A DNA stretch of 35,420 nt, taken from contig JADGDV010000034.1 of NCBI GenBank assembly GCA_016744695.1, positions 1 to 35,420 of the forward strand. Direction: 5' to 3'. Under the pieces are notes generated by a model. That model saw only the letters and a program-made list of their open reading frames with translations, ran no database searches and was not told the DNA's origin. Below, piece by piece: positions 17,305 through 25,962 of the stretch; the stretch's first letter is position 1, and each line of letters opens with the position of its first letter. Source of the stretch: Hahellaceae bacterium (GTDB lineage: Bacteria > Pseudomonadota > Gammaproteobacteria > Pseudomonadales > Oleiphilaceae). A program made the position numbers and the translations under genes.

Positions 17305-18963
17305 CTACAAGGTCGGAATAGTTAATGTAGATTGCTTTTTACTACTAAATTCAAAATCTATAGCGTAGTTTTTACTTGATGGTGATTTGTACTGTGGGTC
17401 TTTGGTATCAATTGCCAACACCACTTTATGCCCCGCGGGAACATCATAAGCAGTTGTAACCAACTCAAAATCTACAGTGATTTTTTTACCCGATTTTGCA
17501 TTAGGTAAGGTCATCACACCATGAGTAATTAGCTTACCCGTACCTAAAGAATCCATGTCATACAAGTATGCGACGAGCTGGACTTTATCGTGCTTAGGCT
17601 GAATTTGTAATGTTACACTTGGCTCACCACGAATTTGCATGGGGTTACTTAAACGATCGCTGTCGAAGTAAATGCTTCGCACTTTTGAGGCAAGTGGAAT
17701 ACTGGCATAAATCGGAACCTCAAACTGTTCCAATATCTGTGATAGTATCGGGATTTGGGTGCTAAATATCGTGCCAGCCCACGCGTTAATGGTATTATCT
17801 CTGCCACGCCAGCTTTGATAAGGGTAACTTTCAAGGTCGCCGGTATCAAAAGCACTGCGAGGGTGGAAGTAATATGTTTTATCGGTTGCTTCAGGGATTG
17901 GGTAAGCTTCAAAACTGTCAGATTGGTCTTTGAATTTTACTTTCATATTAACCGGCTTTGCATCAGCCATTTTATTGGCTTCACCTTTTAGGTGAAAGTC
18001 AAACCAGTCATAAACGTTGTTCCAAACAATATCCTCACCTATACCTGTCATAGGGGGGATTAGTTCAGCGGTTGCATGTGTTCCCGACACTAAATCAATG
18101 TACTTGGGTACAGTTAACTGTGAAAACATGTCCATCAAACTGTTCGCTTGAAACATGTTATCTCCGTAAGCTTTAGAAAAATAGATCGCTGTACCGTTGG
18201 CATTTAATTGGTCAACATAGTTAATCGGAGAGCGTGCGTTTGCCCACTCAATGATAGGGGGCAACGCAGCGAGATTTTGGTTTTTTATGTTTTCCCAGTG
18301 CTCTGCCATAATAGGGTCTGGGTTTCCTTGGTTTTGCCCTGCAAGGACTAAAATTTCGGCCCAGACTAAACGAGGTGTTTGATTACCATATAAGGCTTCA
18401 ACCAGGCTTCCCCACCCACTCATCGCAGCAACCGCCTTAACACGGCTATCTTGTGCGGCGCCCATTAAGCTAATACCAGAGCCATAAGAGACCCCACCAG
18501 AACCTATAGCGTTAACATCTACAGGGTAATTCTCAATTAAGAAGTCAATCGCTTTACTGTAATCAGACAGGTCATCTGGCCCTGCCGTACCTATCAGCCC
18601 ACCTGAGGTGCCAAATCCTCGTGTAGTATAGCTCAGTACAATATAGCCCTTTTCAGCAAGGTCTCCTGCTTGTTTTAGGTATTCGTATTCATTAAGTGCC
18701 CAGCTATTAATAAATATAACTGCCGGTAAATCCCCTTCTAGATTAGTCGGGACAAATACATTAGCATCAAGATTTACACCGTCATCCGCAATAATAGAAA
18801 TATTGTCATCAGTCGTGTAAAGGTCTGATTGGGGGAACACGCCTTTATCCAATAAGCCAGCAGCAAAACTGAGAGCGGGTAAAAAACCTTCATCAGCAAT
18901 AACTGGTTGAGCAGCGAAGGTCGTCAGGGCTGCTAAGCCCAGTGCAATTATTTTTGTTTTCAT
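17305..18963 (-). CDS. Secreted CocE/NonD-type alpha/beta hydrolase (X-Pro peptidase S15 fold)
   Basis: A 552-residue protein. Signal peptide about 1-23 (ending PVIA). The alpha/beta hydrolase domain covers about 50-330. Its nucleophile elbow is GVSYG with Ser159, the acid is probably Asp268 (KAYGDNMF), and the base His296 (SGTHAT), giving a full Ser-Asp-His triad in the expected order. The C-terminal part (about 360-552) is a beta-rich jelly-roll of the S15/CocE type (PSVTLQIQPKHDKVQLVAYL, ending in YDVPAGHKVVLAIDT). Family members cleave acyl esters or X-Pro peptides; the secreted form here suggests degradation of an external ester or peptide. AAGGCG lies before the ATG. It has its own terminator and starts 120 bases after the SDR gene on the same strand, so it may be the end of that operon or separately driven. 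Confidence 0.88.
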   Translation of the reverse strand: MKTKIIALGLAALTTFAAQPVIADEGFLPALSFAAGLLDKGVFPQSDLYTTDDNISIIADDGVNLDANVFVPTNLEGDLPAVIFINSWALNEYEYLKQAGDLAEKGYIVLSYTTRGFGTSGGLIGTAGPDDLSDYSKAIDFLIENYPVDVNAIGSGGVSYGSGISLMGAAQDSRVKAVAAMSGWGSLVEALYGNQTPRLVWAEILVLAGQNQGNPDPIMAEHWENIKNQNLAALPPIIEWANARSPINYVDQLNANGTAIYFSKAYGDNMFQANSLMDMFSQLTVPKYIDLVSGTHATAELIPPMTGIGEDIVWNNVYDWFDFHLKGEANKMADAKPVNMKVKFKDQSDSFEAYPIPEATDKTYYFHPRSAFDTGDLESYPYQSWRGRDNTINAWAGTIFSTQIPILSQILEQFEVPIYASIPLASKVRSIYFDSDRLSNPMQIRGEPSVTLQIQPKHDKVQLVAYLYDMDSLGTGKLITHGVMTLPNAKSGKKITVDFELVTTAYDVPAGHKVVLAIDTKDPQYKSPSSKNYAIDFEFSSKKQSTLTIPTL

Positions 18964-19083
18964 AATACGCCTTATTATTTTATTTAAATTTTTATTATTG
19001 GTAATGCAGTCTCTATCAATAAGCTCTCCTTCTAATAAATTAACGTGGAAGTTTTTGGTAATACATTTAATTTTCTGTTTAAC

Positions 19084-19848
19084 CTAACCCAACAAGTAAC
19101 CTCCATCAACATTCAGGCAAGTGCCTGTGGTATAACTTGAGGCATCGGAAGCTAAATAAAGAACTGCGCCTGACATTTCGTCTGGGTTTGCCACACGGTC
19201 CATCGGCACATGTGCCATAGCTTGTTTTAATATTTGTGGGTTTTTCACGAGAGCTGAAGCAAATTTTGTATCGGTTGCACCAGGCAATAAAGCGTTTACA
19301 CGAATACCTAAAGTGGCACACTCTTTAGCAAAGGTTTTTGTCATTGAAATAACAGCGGCTTTAGTGATGGAGTAAATACCTTGCATTGGCCCCGGAATAA
19401 CGCCGTTAACAGAGGCAACATTAATAATTGAACCTCCCCCGTTTTTCTTCATTAACTTTCCACCTAAGGTAGACATAAAGAAGTAACCACGGATATTAAC
19501 ATCTATCGTTTTTTGAAAAGCACTTAAATCAGTGTCTAATACATGACCAAAATATGGGTTGGTCGCTGCATTATTTACAAGAATATCCAACTTTCCATGA
19601 GAGTCTTCAATTTGTTGAAAAATAGATTCTATCTGTTCCATTTCTCCTATATGACAAGCTATTGCTTCTGCACTCCCACCAGACGCTATGATCGAATCAG
19701 CTACTTGCTGACAACCTTCAATTTTACGACTTGAAATAATTACATGCGCACCATTTTCAGCCAGTGATTTTGCGATACTTTCACCAATACCACGGCTTGC
19801 ACCAGTTACCAGCGCGACTTTACCTGTTAGATCAAATGCATTGTTCAT
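19084..19848 (-). CDS. Short-chain dehydrogenase/reductase
   Basis: A 254-residue classical SDR. Nucleotide-binding TGASRGIG at residues 15-22, NNAA at about 92-95, catalytic Ser146 (NVASVNG), Tyr159 and Lys163 (YSITK), and the C-terminal GTCLNVDGGY. All catalytic residues are present. Arg41 near the end of the second strand (SSRK) suggests NADP(H), as inference. GAGGAAA lies about 8 bases before the ATG. It is the last gene of the operon that begins with the acyl-CoA dehydrogenase, so it likely oxidises or reduces a hydroxyacyl or keto intermediate of that pathway. Confidence 0.93.
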   Translation of the reverse strand: MNNAFDLTGKVALVTGASRGIGESIAKSLAENGAHVIISSRKIEGCQQVADSIIASGGSAEAIACHIGEMEQIESIFQQIEDSHGKLDILVNNAATNPYFGHVLDTDLSAFQKTIDVNIRGYFFMSTLGGKLMKKNGGGSIINVASVNGVIPGPMQGIYSITKAAVISMTKTFAKECATLGIRVNALLPGATDTKFASALVKNPQILKQAMAHVPMDRVANPDEMSGAVLYLASDASSYTTGTCLNVDGGYLLG

Positions 19849-19898
19849 TTTGGTATTTCCTCAATATATTAAGCAGTGTTGCTTGTATGTACATACTG

Positions 19899-20591
19899 CT
19901 AGCGATAAGTAACATAGTCAGAGTCAGCCAATTCCAGGTGCAAAAAATTATTCAAATAAGCGATACTAATACGCTCACCTGAAAATAAAAATTTTGACAC
20001 ACTGGTATTAGCAAGCATCTCATTAATAGCAAACGTTTCTTTATTGCCCAGTTTTAAAACCTGCTGCAGAATAGCTGAAACTGGCCCACCGGAGGTAAAT
20101 ACAATAATATTTTTTGCATTATCGGCCTGTGCTATTACTTCTTTCATGGCTTTAGTACAGCGTGACTGAAACTGAGGCCACGATTCTTGGTATTCATGGT
20201 CAAAATCACCACTTATCCAACGGGCAACGCTGGCAGAAAATGATTTTTGAAATGCTTGGCTAGGTATCTGCTGTTTTGCCATGTCTGATGCCATAACGGC
20301 ATGATCTTCCCATTCGGGCTTATAGCGGGTCAGCACTTCTACATGGTTGAACTCATTAAACCCAGAATGAGTAACCACAGGGAGCGTACTCTCACCAAAA
20401 CCGTTCAAAAAATGAGAGGCTGTTTCAACGTGCCGAAGCATATCGCCTGAATATATCTGATCAGGCTGAACCAGTGTTTTAAATTGTGTTCCTAGTATTT
20501 TCGATTGTTCACAGCCTTTTTTTGATAACTTGTCATAATCAGCGTGACCAAAAGAAGCCTGCCCATGTCTAACTAAATATATTGCACCCAT
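19899..20591 (-). CDS. Histidine phosphatase superfamily protein (phosphoglycerate mutase-like)
   Basis: A 230-residue protein. The phosphate pocket LVRHGQ has Arg8-His9-Gly10, the nucleophile His9 of the family, followed by KLSKKGCEQSKILG. The region where the second catalytic His usually sits reads VFTSGGPVSAIL, with Ser-Gly-Gly-Pro in place of His-Gly-Gly; several members share this SGGP form, so activity is uncertain but not excluded. The acid-loop candidate is FNEFNHVEVL. It is the fourth gene of the operon, 29 bases after the kinase gene and 50 before the SDR gene. A role in removing phosphate from a phosphorylated acyl intermediate is possible but inferred only from context. Confidence 0.88.
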   Translation of the reverse strand: MGAIYLVRHGQASFGHADYDKLSKKGCEQSKILGTQFKTLVQPDQIYSGDMLRHVETASHFLNGFGESTLPVVTHSGFNEFNHVEVLTRYKPEWEDHAVMASDMAKQQIPSQAFQKSFSASVARWISGDFDHEYQESWPQFQSRCTKAMKEVIAQADNAKNIIVFTSGGPVSAILQQVLKLGNKETFAINEMLANTSVSKFLFSGERISIAYLNNFLHLELADSDYVTYR

Positions 20592-20620
20592 ATGCTTCTC
20601 TATTTAAGTATGCGACCTAG

Positions 20621-21685
20621 TTAAAGCGTGCTTTTTGAAATCAGTTTCATACAGCGCTTCTCAAGATACTTAGCTACATCAACAAAACCGGCAAAACGCT
20701 TATCTTTTGTTTGTCCGTGGTAATAACGATAATAAATTTGCTGAACAATAGCCGCCAAACGAAATAAGCCATAAATTTCATAAAAGTCAAAATTTGAAGC
20801 CGTTAAACCAGATTTAGCAAGGTAATAGTTGACCACTTCTTTGCGAGTAAGCATACCTTTAAGGTGTGTTGGTTGGCGGCGCATCATTTTGAAACCGGGG
20901 TCATCATCTGCTTGAACCCAGTAAGCAAGGCTATTTCCTAGGTCCATCAAAGGGTCACCGAGCGTTGCCATTTCCCAATCCAATACCCCTATAATTTCAA
21001 ACGGGTTATCGGGATTTAAAACTACATTATCAAAGCGGAAGTCATTATGAATAACGCAGGTTTTAACATCCTCAGGCATCTTATCTTTCAACCAAGCAAT
21101 AACCTCTGAAAATGAAGTCGCGTCTTCAGTGATTGCTTTGTTATAACGATCACTCCAGCCTTCAATTTGGCGCTGAACATAACCACTACCCTTGCCTATG
21201 GCCTCAAGCCCTGCGGCTTTATAATCAACCTTATGGAGGTCTACGAGCTTATCAATTACATTCAAACACAAGCGACGGGTGTCTTCTTCATTTAAGGCCA
21301 GTTCTTTGGGCATTTCCTGTCTAGGAATAATACCAACAAAGCGCTCCATTACGTAAAAGTCACACCCCATTACCGCATGATCATCACACTGAGTAAAAAC
21401 TTCGGGCACATAAGGATAAACGTCTCGAAGAGACTTCATGATATCCGCTTCACGCAGCATGTCATGAGCAGATTTTGCAATTTTTCCAAACGGAGGTCGG
21501 CGTAATATCAAGTCTTTATTATAATACTGTATTAAGTAAGTGAGATTTGAAGCACCGCCAGAAAACTGCTTAACAATCGGCTTCCCTGTTAACTCAGGTA
21601 ACACTTCTTTTAAGTATTCATCTACTTTAACAACGTTAAGATTTTCACCTTCTCTTACGGCTGTTGCTTCATCTAATACTGACAT
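20621..21685 (-). CDS. ACAD10/11-type phosphotransferase (aminoglycoside phosphotransferase fold)
   Basis: A 354-residue kinase-like protein. N-lobe substrate and nucleotide loop with QFSGGASNLTYLI (about residues 40-52). Catalytic loop HNDFRFDN with His213, Asp215 and Asn220; metal-binding LDWEMATLGDP with Asp236. This wording closely matches the kinase domain of ACAD10/ACAD11 and of LvaA, which phosphorylate 4-hydroxyacyl-CoA. The enzyme probably uses ATP on a hydroxyacyl-CoA in the cytoplasm; the exact chain is unknown. AGGAG lies 7 bases before the ATG. It is third in the operon, between an SDR and the histidine phosphatase, and two genes after the ACAD11-like dehydrogenase with which its homologues are fused in animals. 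Confidence 0.9.
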   Translation of the reverse strand: MSVLDEATAVREGENLNVVKVDEYLKEVLPELTGKPIVKQFSGGASNLTYLIQYYNKDLILRRPPFGKIAKSAHDMLREADIMKSLRDVYPYVPEVFTQCDDHAVMGCDFYVMERFVGIIPRQEMPKELALNEEDTRRLCLNVIDKLVDLHKVDYKAAGLEAIGKGSGYVQRQIEGWSDRYNKAITEDATSFSEVIAWLKDKMPEDVKTCVIHNDFRFDNVVLNPDNPFEIIGVLDWEMATLGDPLMDLGNSLAYWVQADDDPGFKMMRRQPTHLKGMLTRKEVVNYYLAKSGLTASNFDFYEIYGLFRLAAIVQQIYYRYYHGQTKDKRFAGFVDVAKYLEKRCMKLISKSTL

Positions 21686-21736
21686 ACGCTCACTCCTTTT
21701 CTTATTCGGGAAGCTAAAATTTGGATGATTTAATTG

Positions 21737-22543
21737 TTACTTAAATAATTTTTTTGCCTGATATTTCATCAGAGCACTAAAGCCTTGCGGTACAATTCGC
21801 TTGAAATACCACATACGACGCTCTAAAGTGTGAGTAACCACCCAGAATTCATTTTTAATGTAGGCCTCGTAAATACTGTCAGCAATATCTTCAGCCGAGA
21901 TCTTAGACTGACTCATCATTTTATTTACTTTTTTATGAATACCCCCCATATTAGTGGCACGTATAGACTCTGTAAGATTGGTCTTGAAAAATGCAGGGCA
22001 TACAACACTGGTTGTTATATTGCTGGCATCAAGCTCAGATGAAAGCGTTTCAGAAAGAGAAATAACACCGGCTTTGGTTACATTGTAATTGCTCATAAAC
22101 GGCGCATTTAATAAACCGGCTGCTGAGGCAATATTTACAAAATGACCACCGCCTTGTTTCTTAAATACAGGAATGAACGTTTTACATCCCCTAACAACAC
22201 CCATCAGGTTAATATCTAGCACCCACTGCCAATCATCTAGGCCAATTTCTTCTAGTGCCCCCGCGGCCCCCCCTACTCCTGCATTATTAACAACAATATC
22301 GACGCCCCCCCAACGATCATCTAATTGAGCTCTGACTTTTTCTATATCTTCAATTTGTGTAACATCACAATAGGTATAAAAAGCATCTGAGGTAATCGTG
22401 TTAAGTTCAGTTTCTGTTTCTTTACCACGATCATTGTTAACATCGCCGATACATACACGAAAACCTTCGCGTGCAAATTTCAGGGCCACAGCTTTACCTA
22501 ACCCGCTAGCCCCACCCGTAATAAAAATTCGTTTTTCAGTCAT
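21737..22543 (-). CDS. Short-chain dehydrogenase/reductase
   Basis: A 268-residue SDR. TGGASGLG at residues 9-16, Asp34 after the second strand (CIGDVNN) suggesting NAD, NNAGV at 86-90, Ser140, Tyr153 and Lys157 (YNVTK). A longer C-terminal tail (about 230-268, LERRMWYFKRIVPQGFSALM) is basic and hydrophobic, as in SDRs of lipid-like substrates that touch membranes. It is second in the operon, 52 bases after the acyl-CoA dehydrogenase. The likely job is oxidation of a hydroxy or reduction of a keto group in the same acyl-CoA pathway. Confidence 0.92.
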   Translation of the reverse strand: MTEKRIFITGGASGLGKAVALKFAREGFRVCIGDVNNDRGKETETELNTITSDAFYTYCDVTQIEDIEKVRAQLDDRWGGVDIVVNNAGVGGAAGALEEIGLDDWQWVLDINLMGVVRGCKTFIPVFKKQGGGHFVNIASAAGLLNAPFMSNYNVTKAGVISLSETLSSELDASNITTSVVCPAFFKTNLTESIRATNMGGIHKKVNKMMSQSKISAEDIADSIYEAYIKNEFWVVTHTLERRMWYFKRIVPQGFSALMKYQAKKLFK

Positions 22544-22595
22544 GGTGAATACACTCTTCGTGATAATTGTTCGTTAATTAAGTAGGTTAATTAAT

Positions 22596-23807
22596 TTATT
22601 TATTTTTGTACTTAGCCAGTTCAAACTTAGAAACAAGTAAGCGGTGAACTTCATCGGGGCCGTCAGCCAGCCTCAAGCATCGAGCATAAGCAAACAGCTG
22701 TGTTAATGGCACGTCTTCACACATACCTTCCCCACCATGTATTTGTATAGCTTGGTCCACAATGGTTTGAAGAACATTAGGTGCAACCACTTTTATTTGT
22801 GATACATCACTCATGGCGCCCATAATACCTTTTGTATCTAGCGTCCAGGCAGCTTTCATGGTTAGCAAGCGTGCTTGCTCAATAGCCATACGGGCATTGG
22901 CGATGATATCTCTGTTGCCACCTAAATTTGCCAAAGGTTTGCCAAATGCCTCACGACTAATGGCTCTTTTTATTAACAATTCTAAGGTGCGCTCGGCTGC
23001 CCCTAATGCACGCATACAATGATGAATTCTACCTGGCCCTAGGCGACCTTGTGCCACTTCAAACCCTCGGCCTGCTCCGGCAATAATTGCGCTTTTCGGT
23101 AACCTTACATCGGTAAAACTCACTTCACCATGCCCATAAGGGGCGTCTAAATCACCAAAAACAGGTAACATTCGCTCAATTTTTACCCCAAGGGTATTTT
23201 TAGGAACAAGCACCATTGTGTGTCGTTGATGCCTATGAGCGTCGGGGTTACTAATACCCATAAAAATTAATACTTCACAGTCTGGGTGACCTATACCGGT
23301 ACTCCACCACTTGCGACCATTGAGTACAACCTCATCACCTTCTATTATGGCTGTTGCGGCTATATTAGTAGCATCTGATGAGGCTACATCTGGTTCAGTC
23401 ATGCAAAAAGCCGAACGTATTTTTCCTTCCAATAGCGGCGTTAGCCACTGCGCTTTTTGTTCTTCTGAACCATAATGAACCAACACTTCCATATTGCCTG
23501 TATCGGGCGCATTACAGTTAAAAATTTCTGGTGCAATAAAACTTCGCCCTGTCTGTTCGGCTATAGGGGCGTATTCAGCATTGCTCAAAGCGGGGCCATA
23601 GCCTTCAACTGGCAAAAACATATTCCATAAGCCCTGTGCTTTAGCCTTTGCTTTTAGCTCATCAATAATGGGTAACACAACCCATGGGTTATCCAGTGAA
23701 TTGAGCTCTCGAAAATAATCATCCTCTATGGGCAGTATTTCTTGCTCCATAAAGGCTTTAACTCGGCTCAAATAGTCTTGCGAACGTTCTGATAAGCTAA
23801 AATCCAT
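22596..23807 (-). CDS. Acyl-CoA dehydrogenase, ACAD10/11 type
   Basis: Start chosen at ATG 23807 (403 residues), 6 bases after GGAG; the frame also opens at TTG 23819, but that overlaps the ribosome site. It has full acyl-CoA dehydrogenase architecture: N-terminal helical domain (about 1-130), FAD and substrate core FCMTEPDVASSDATNI and NGRKWWSTGIGHPDCEV, a middle beta domain, and a C-terminal four-helix domain. ACAD11-type signatures are clear: GRGFEVAQGRLGPGRIHHCM, IHGGEGMCED and LRLADGPDEVH, with a D-E where other acyl-CoA dehydrogenases have their base. FAD enzyme, cytoplasm. It is the first gene of the five-gene operon and is divergent from the LysR gene at 24009. A perfect 9-bp dyad lies in its promoter region. 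Confidence 0.95.
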   Translation of the reverse strand: MDFSLSERSQDYLSRVKAFMEQEILPIEDDYFRELNSLDNPWVVLPIIDELKAKAKAQGLWNMFLPVEGYGPALSNAEYAPIAEQTGRSFIAPEIFNCNAPDTGNMEVLVHYGSEEQKAQWLTPLLEGKIRSAFCMTEPDVASSDATNIAATAIIEGDEVVLNGRKWWSTGIGHPDCEVLIFMGISNPDAHRHQRHTMVLVPKNTLGVKIERMLPVFGDLDAPYGHGEVSFTDVRLPKSAIIAGAGRGFEVAQGRLGPGRIHHCMRALGAAERTLELLIKRAISREAFGKPLANLGGNRDIIANARMAIEQARLLTMKAAWTLDTKGIMGAMSDVSQIKVVAPNVLQTIVDQAIQIHGGEGMCEDVPLTQLFAYARCLRLADGPDEVHRLLVSKFELAKYKNK

Positions 23808-23825
23808 GGTTGTCTCCAAAGGTTT

Positions 23826-23860
23826 TGTAGAACACTGCTTAGGTAAAAGGATGTTCTACA
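23826..23860 (-). promoter_or_regulatory. Perfect 9-bp dyad upstream of the acyl-CoA dehydrogenase operon
   Basis: TGTAGAACA (23826-23834) and TGTTCTACA (23852-23860) are exact reverse complements with a 17-base spacer, 19-53 bases before the ATG at 23807. The arms are long enough for a dimeric regulator such as LysR or TetR. It could also form a hairpin in the 5' leader. Confidence 0.6.
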
Positions 23861-24008
23861 GTAATTGATATTTAATCGATAATTTATGCTAAGCCTCACC
23901 GCCTAATAAAACAAATGAATAATTTGAATTCATCTCTATTAATATTTAATATAGTATAAAGTATAGTACAGATAGCAAAAACCATACTTATTACCATGAG
24001 TAACTATT

Positions 24009-24893
24009 ATGAGAATAGACCTTAATCTCTTTACCGTTTTTGATGCGATTTATACAGAAGGGAATTTAACGCGTGCCGCGAATGTACTTAACCTAACCCA
24101 ACCGGCAGTGAGTCATGCATTGGCTCGTTTAAGAGACAATTTTGATGACCCTCTTTTTGTTCGTCAGGGTAATAAAATGCAACCAACGGCTATTGCTAAA
24201 AATGTGATTATGGATATACGTGAGGCTTTGTGTCAGCTACATGTAGCATTGCAACAAGCTAAACAATTTGACCCCTCTACGGCAAAAAATACTTATTCAC
24301 TTAGCCTTCATGATTCATTAGAGGCCTCGTATATTCCTTATTTAATGAATCAAATGGATAAAGAAGCACCCCAGTCTAATTTGAATTGCCCGCGAATAAG
24401 AAGAAGTGACCTGGAGAATAAGTTGGCATCAGGCGATATAGATATGGCAATTGATATTCTACTGCCTGTTAATGATAGCATTTGCCACACTCAAATTAGA
24501 AAAGACCAACTTGTGGTTGTGGCGGCAAAAAAACACGCTGCATTAAATAAGTGTCTAGATTTAGAAACCTATCTTGAACAAAAGCACGTATTGGTCTCAT
24601 CTCGCTCATCAGGACCAGGTCTAGAAGATTTTGAATTAGGAAGATTAGGCTTGCAGCGTAGAGTTGGTTTACGTTGCCAGCATTTTTTTACCGCTTGTCG
24701 CGTTGTAGAGGGAAGCAATATGCTTTTAACAATGCCTGAAACATCTGCAAAAATTTTTAGTGAACAATTAGATATAACAACCTACCCTGTACCTGTAGAA
24801 CTGCCAGTAATTGATGTTCACCTCTATTGGCATCTTAATTCAGATAAAGACCCTGCAAATCGCTGGCTTAGAAATAAAATTCTCATGGCTTAG
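24009..24893 (+). CDS. LysR-family transcriptional regulator
   Basis: A 294-residue protein. The N-terminal winged helix-turn-helix has the NodD/LeuO-type start (MRIDLNLFTVFDAIYTEGNL, then TRAANVLNLTQPAVSHALAR). The substrate-binding domain begins after about residue 90. It is divergent from the ACAD operon across 200 bases containing the TGTAGAACA dyad, a TATAGTA direct repeat (23950-23956 and 23962-23968) and an ATGAAT/ATTCAT pair (23915-23933), so it is the best candidate to control that operon. GAG lies about 10 bases before the ATG. It ends 23 bases from the convergent LysR gene. Confidence 0.92.
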   Translation: MRIDLNLFTVFDAIYTEGNLTRAANVLNLTQPAVSHALARLRDNFDDPLFVRQGNKMQPTAIAKNVIMDIREALCQLHVALQQAKQFDPSTAKNTYSLSLHDSLEASYIPYLMNQMDKEAPQSNLNCPRIRRSDLENKLASGDIDMAIDILLPVNDSICHTQIRKDQLVVVAAKKHAALNKCLDLETYLEQKHVLVSSRSSGPGLEDFELGRLGLQRRVGLRCQHFFTACRVVEGSNMLLTMPETSAKIFSEQLDITTYPVPVELPVIDVHLYWHLNSDKDPANRWLRNKILMA

Positions 24894-24916
24894 TTTTTTG
24901 CTATTTTCATGATTAA

Positions 24917-25825
24917 CTACTGAAGAAAATCATACCCTTTTGATTTTTCGACAAGAAAATCAACAAATGAGCGTATATTTGGAGAAAGGTGTCGAGCGGA
25001 AGAGTAAACCACCCAAAGTGTTCGTTGAGGAAAAGTCCACTGTGGGAGAATAGACAATAGTGAGCCATCCTTAATATTTTCAGCACACAAGTAGGTAGGA
25101 AGCTTTGCAATTCCATGCCCCCTGCAGGTGAGTTTGTGGAGTAATATCTGGCTATTAACAATGACAGGGCCTGTGACAGAAACCGTTTGTTTTTCATGAC
25201 CTTTAGAAACACCGCCTTGAGAAAGCTGCCATTTGGAATAAATTTCTAAATTACTCATGCGCAAACATTTATGCCCACCTAATTCTGTTAGATCTTTTGG
25301 CATGCCATTTTCTCTTATGTAGTCAGGGGCAGCACAAAGAAGGTCTGTTGTATTACCCAATGGCCGGGCGATAAGTGTTGAATCTTTTAGATTGGCTAAA
25401 CGGATGGCTACGTCAAACCCTTGGTCAATGGGATTAACTATTTCGTTACTGGCAACAATGTCAACTTCCACTTCAGGGTAAAGTTTTAAATAGTCATCAA
25501 TAATATCACCAAGAAAAACATAAATTGACTCAACAGGAGCGGTAACTCTAAGCAAGCCTTTAGGGGTTTCGTGTGAAGACATAACTATTTGGTTCGCATC
25601 AGCAAGATCTTTTGTGATGCGCGCGCAACGTTGATAATACATCATGCCCGTCTGGGTTGGCTTTACTAACCGTGTAGTACGGTTCAATAGTCGAACGCCC
25701 AATTGGTCTTCTAAACGACGTATTTTTCTGCTGACTGTCGATTGAGGGACCGCCAAACTATCAGCGGCACCACTAAAGCTACCTAATTCAACCACTTTTA
25801 CAAAAACTTCAATATCATCAATCAT
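24917..25825 (-). CDS. LysR-family transcriptional regulator (CrgA-like)
   Basis: Start chosen at ATG 25825 (302 residues); the frame also opens at TTG 25831. The helix-turn-helix is FSGAADSLAVPQSTVSRKIR, then RLEDQLGVRLLNRTTR. The effector domain has the usual CrgA-type wording (GLLRVTAPV, IDQGFDVAIRLANLKDSTLI). Transcribed divergently from the GMC oxidoreductase gene with a 137-base spacer, so it probably regulates it. The ribosome site is weak. Confidence 0.93.
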   Translation of the reverse strand: MIDDIEVFVKVVELGSFSGAADSLAVPQSTVSRKIRRLEDQLGVRLLNRTTRLVKPTQTGMMYYQRCARITKDLADANQIVMSSHETPKGLLRVTAPVESIYVFLGDIIDDYLKLYPEVEVDIVASNEIVNPIDQGFDVAIRLANLKDSTLIARPLGNTTDLLCAAPDYIRENGMPKDLTELGGHKCLRMSNLEIYSKWQLSQGGVSKGHEKQTVSVTGPVIVNSQILLHKLTCRGHGIAKLPTYLCAENIKDGSLLSILPQWTFPQRTLWVVYSSARHLSPNIRSFVDFLVEKSKGYDFLQ

Positions 25826-25879
25826 AGTCAAAATATCATCAATTCTAATTTATCCAAAAATGAATTAAAGATATACAAT

Positions 25880-25913
25880 TATCATAGTTAATCCATATAT
25901 GCATTTAATGATA
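25880..25913. promoter_or_regulatory. Possible operator between LysR and GMC genes
   Basis: TATCAT (25880-25885) and ATGATA (25908-25913) form an inverted pair, and the palindrome CATATATG (25894-25901) lies close to the centre. It is AT-rich and short, so chance is possible. It sits in the divergent spacer where a LysR site would be expected. Confidence 0.3.
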
Positions 25914-25962
25914 GAGTAGTTGCTACAAAGTTGCACTTATTTAGTCACTCCAAGAGGTTAAT

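Noticed and set aside
23950-23968. TATAGTA direct repeat with 12-base period near the LysR start.
   Set aside because: Very AT-rich and short; could be promoter sequence or chance.
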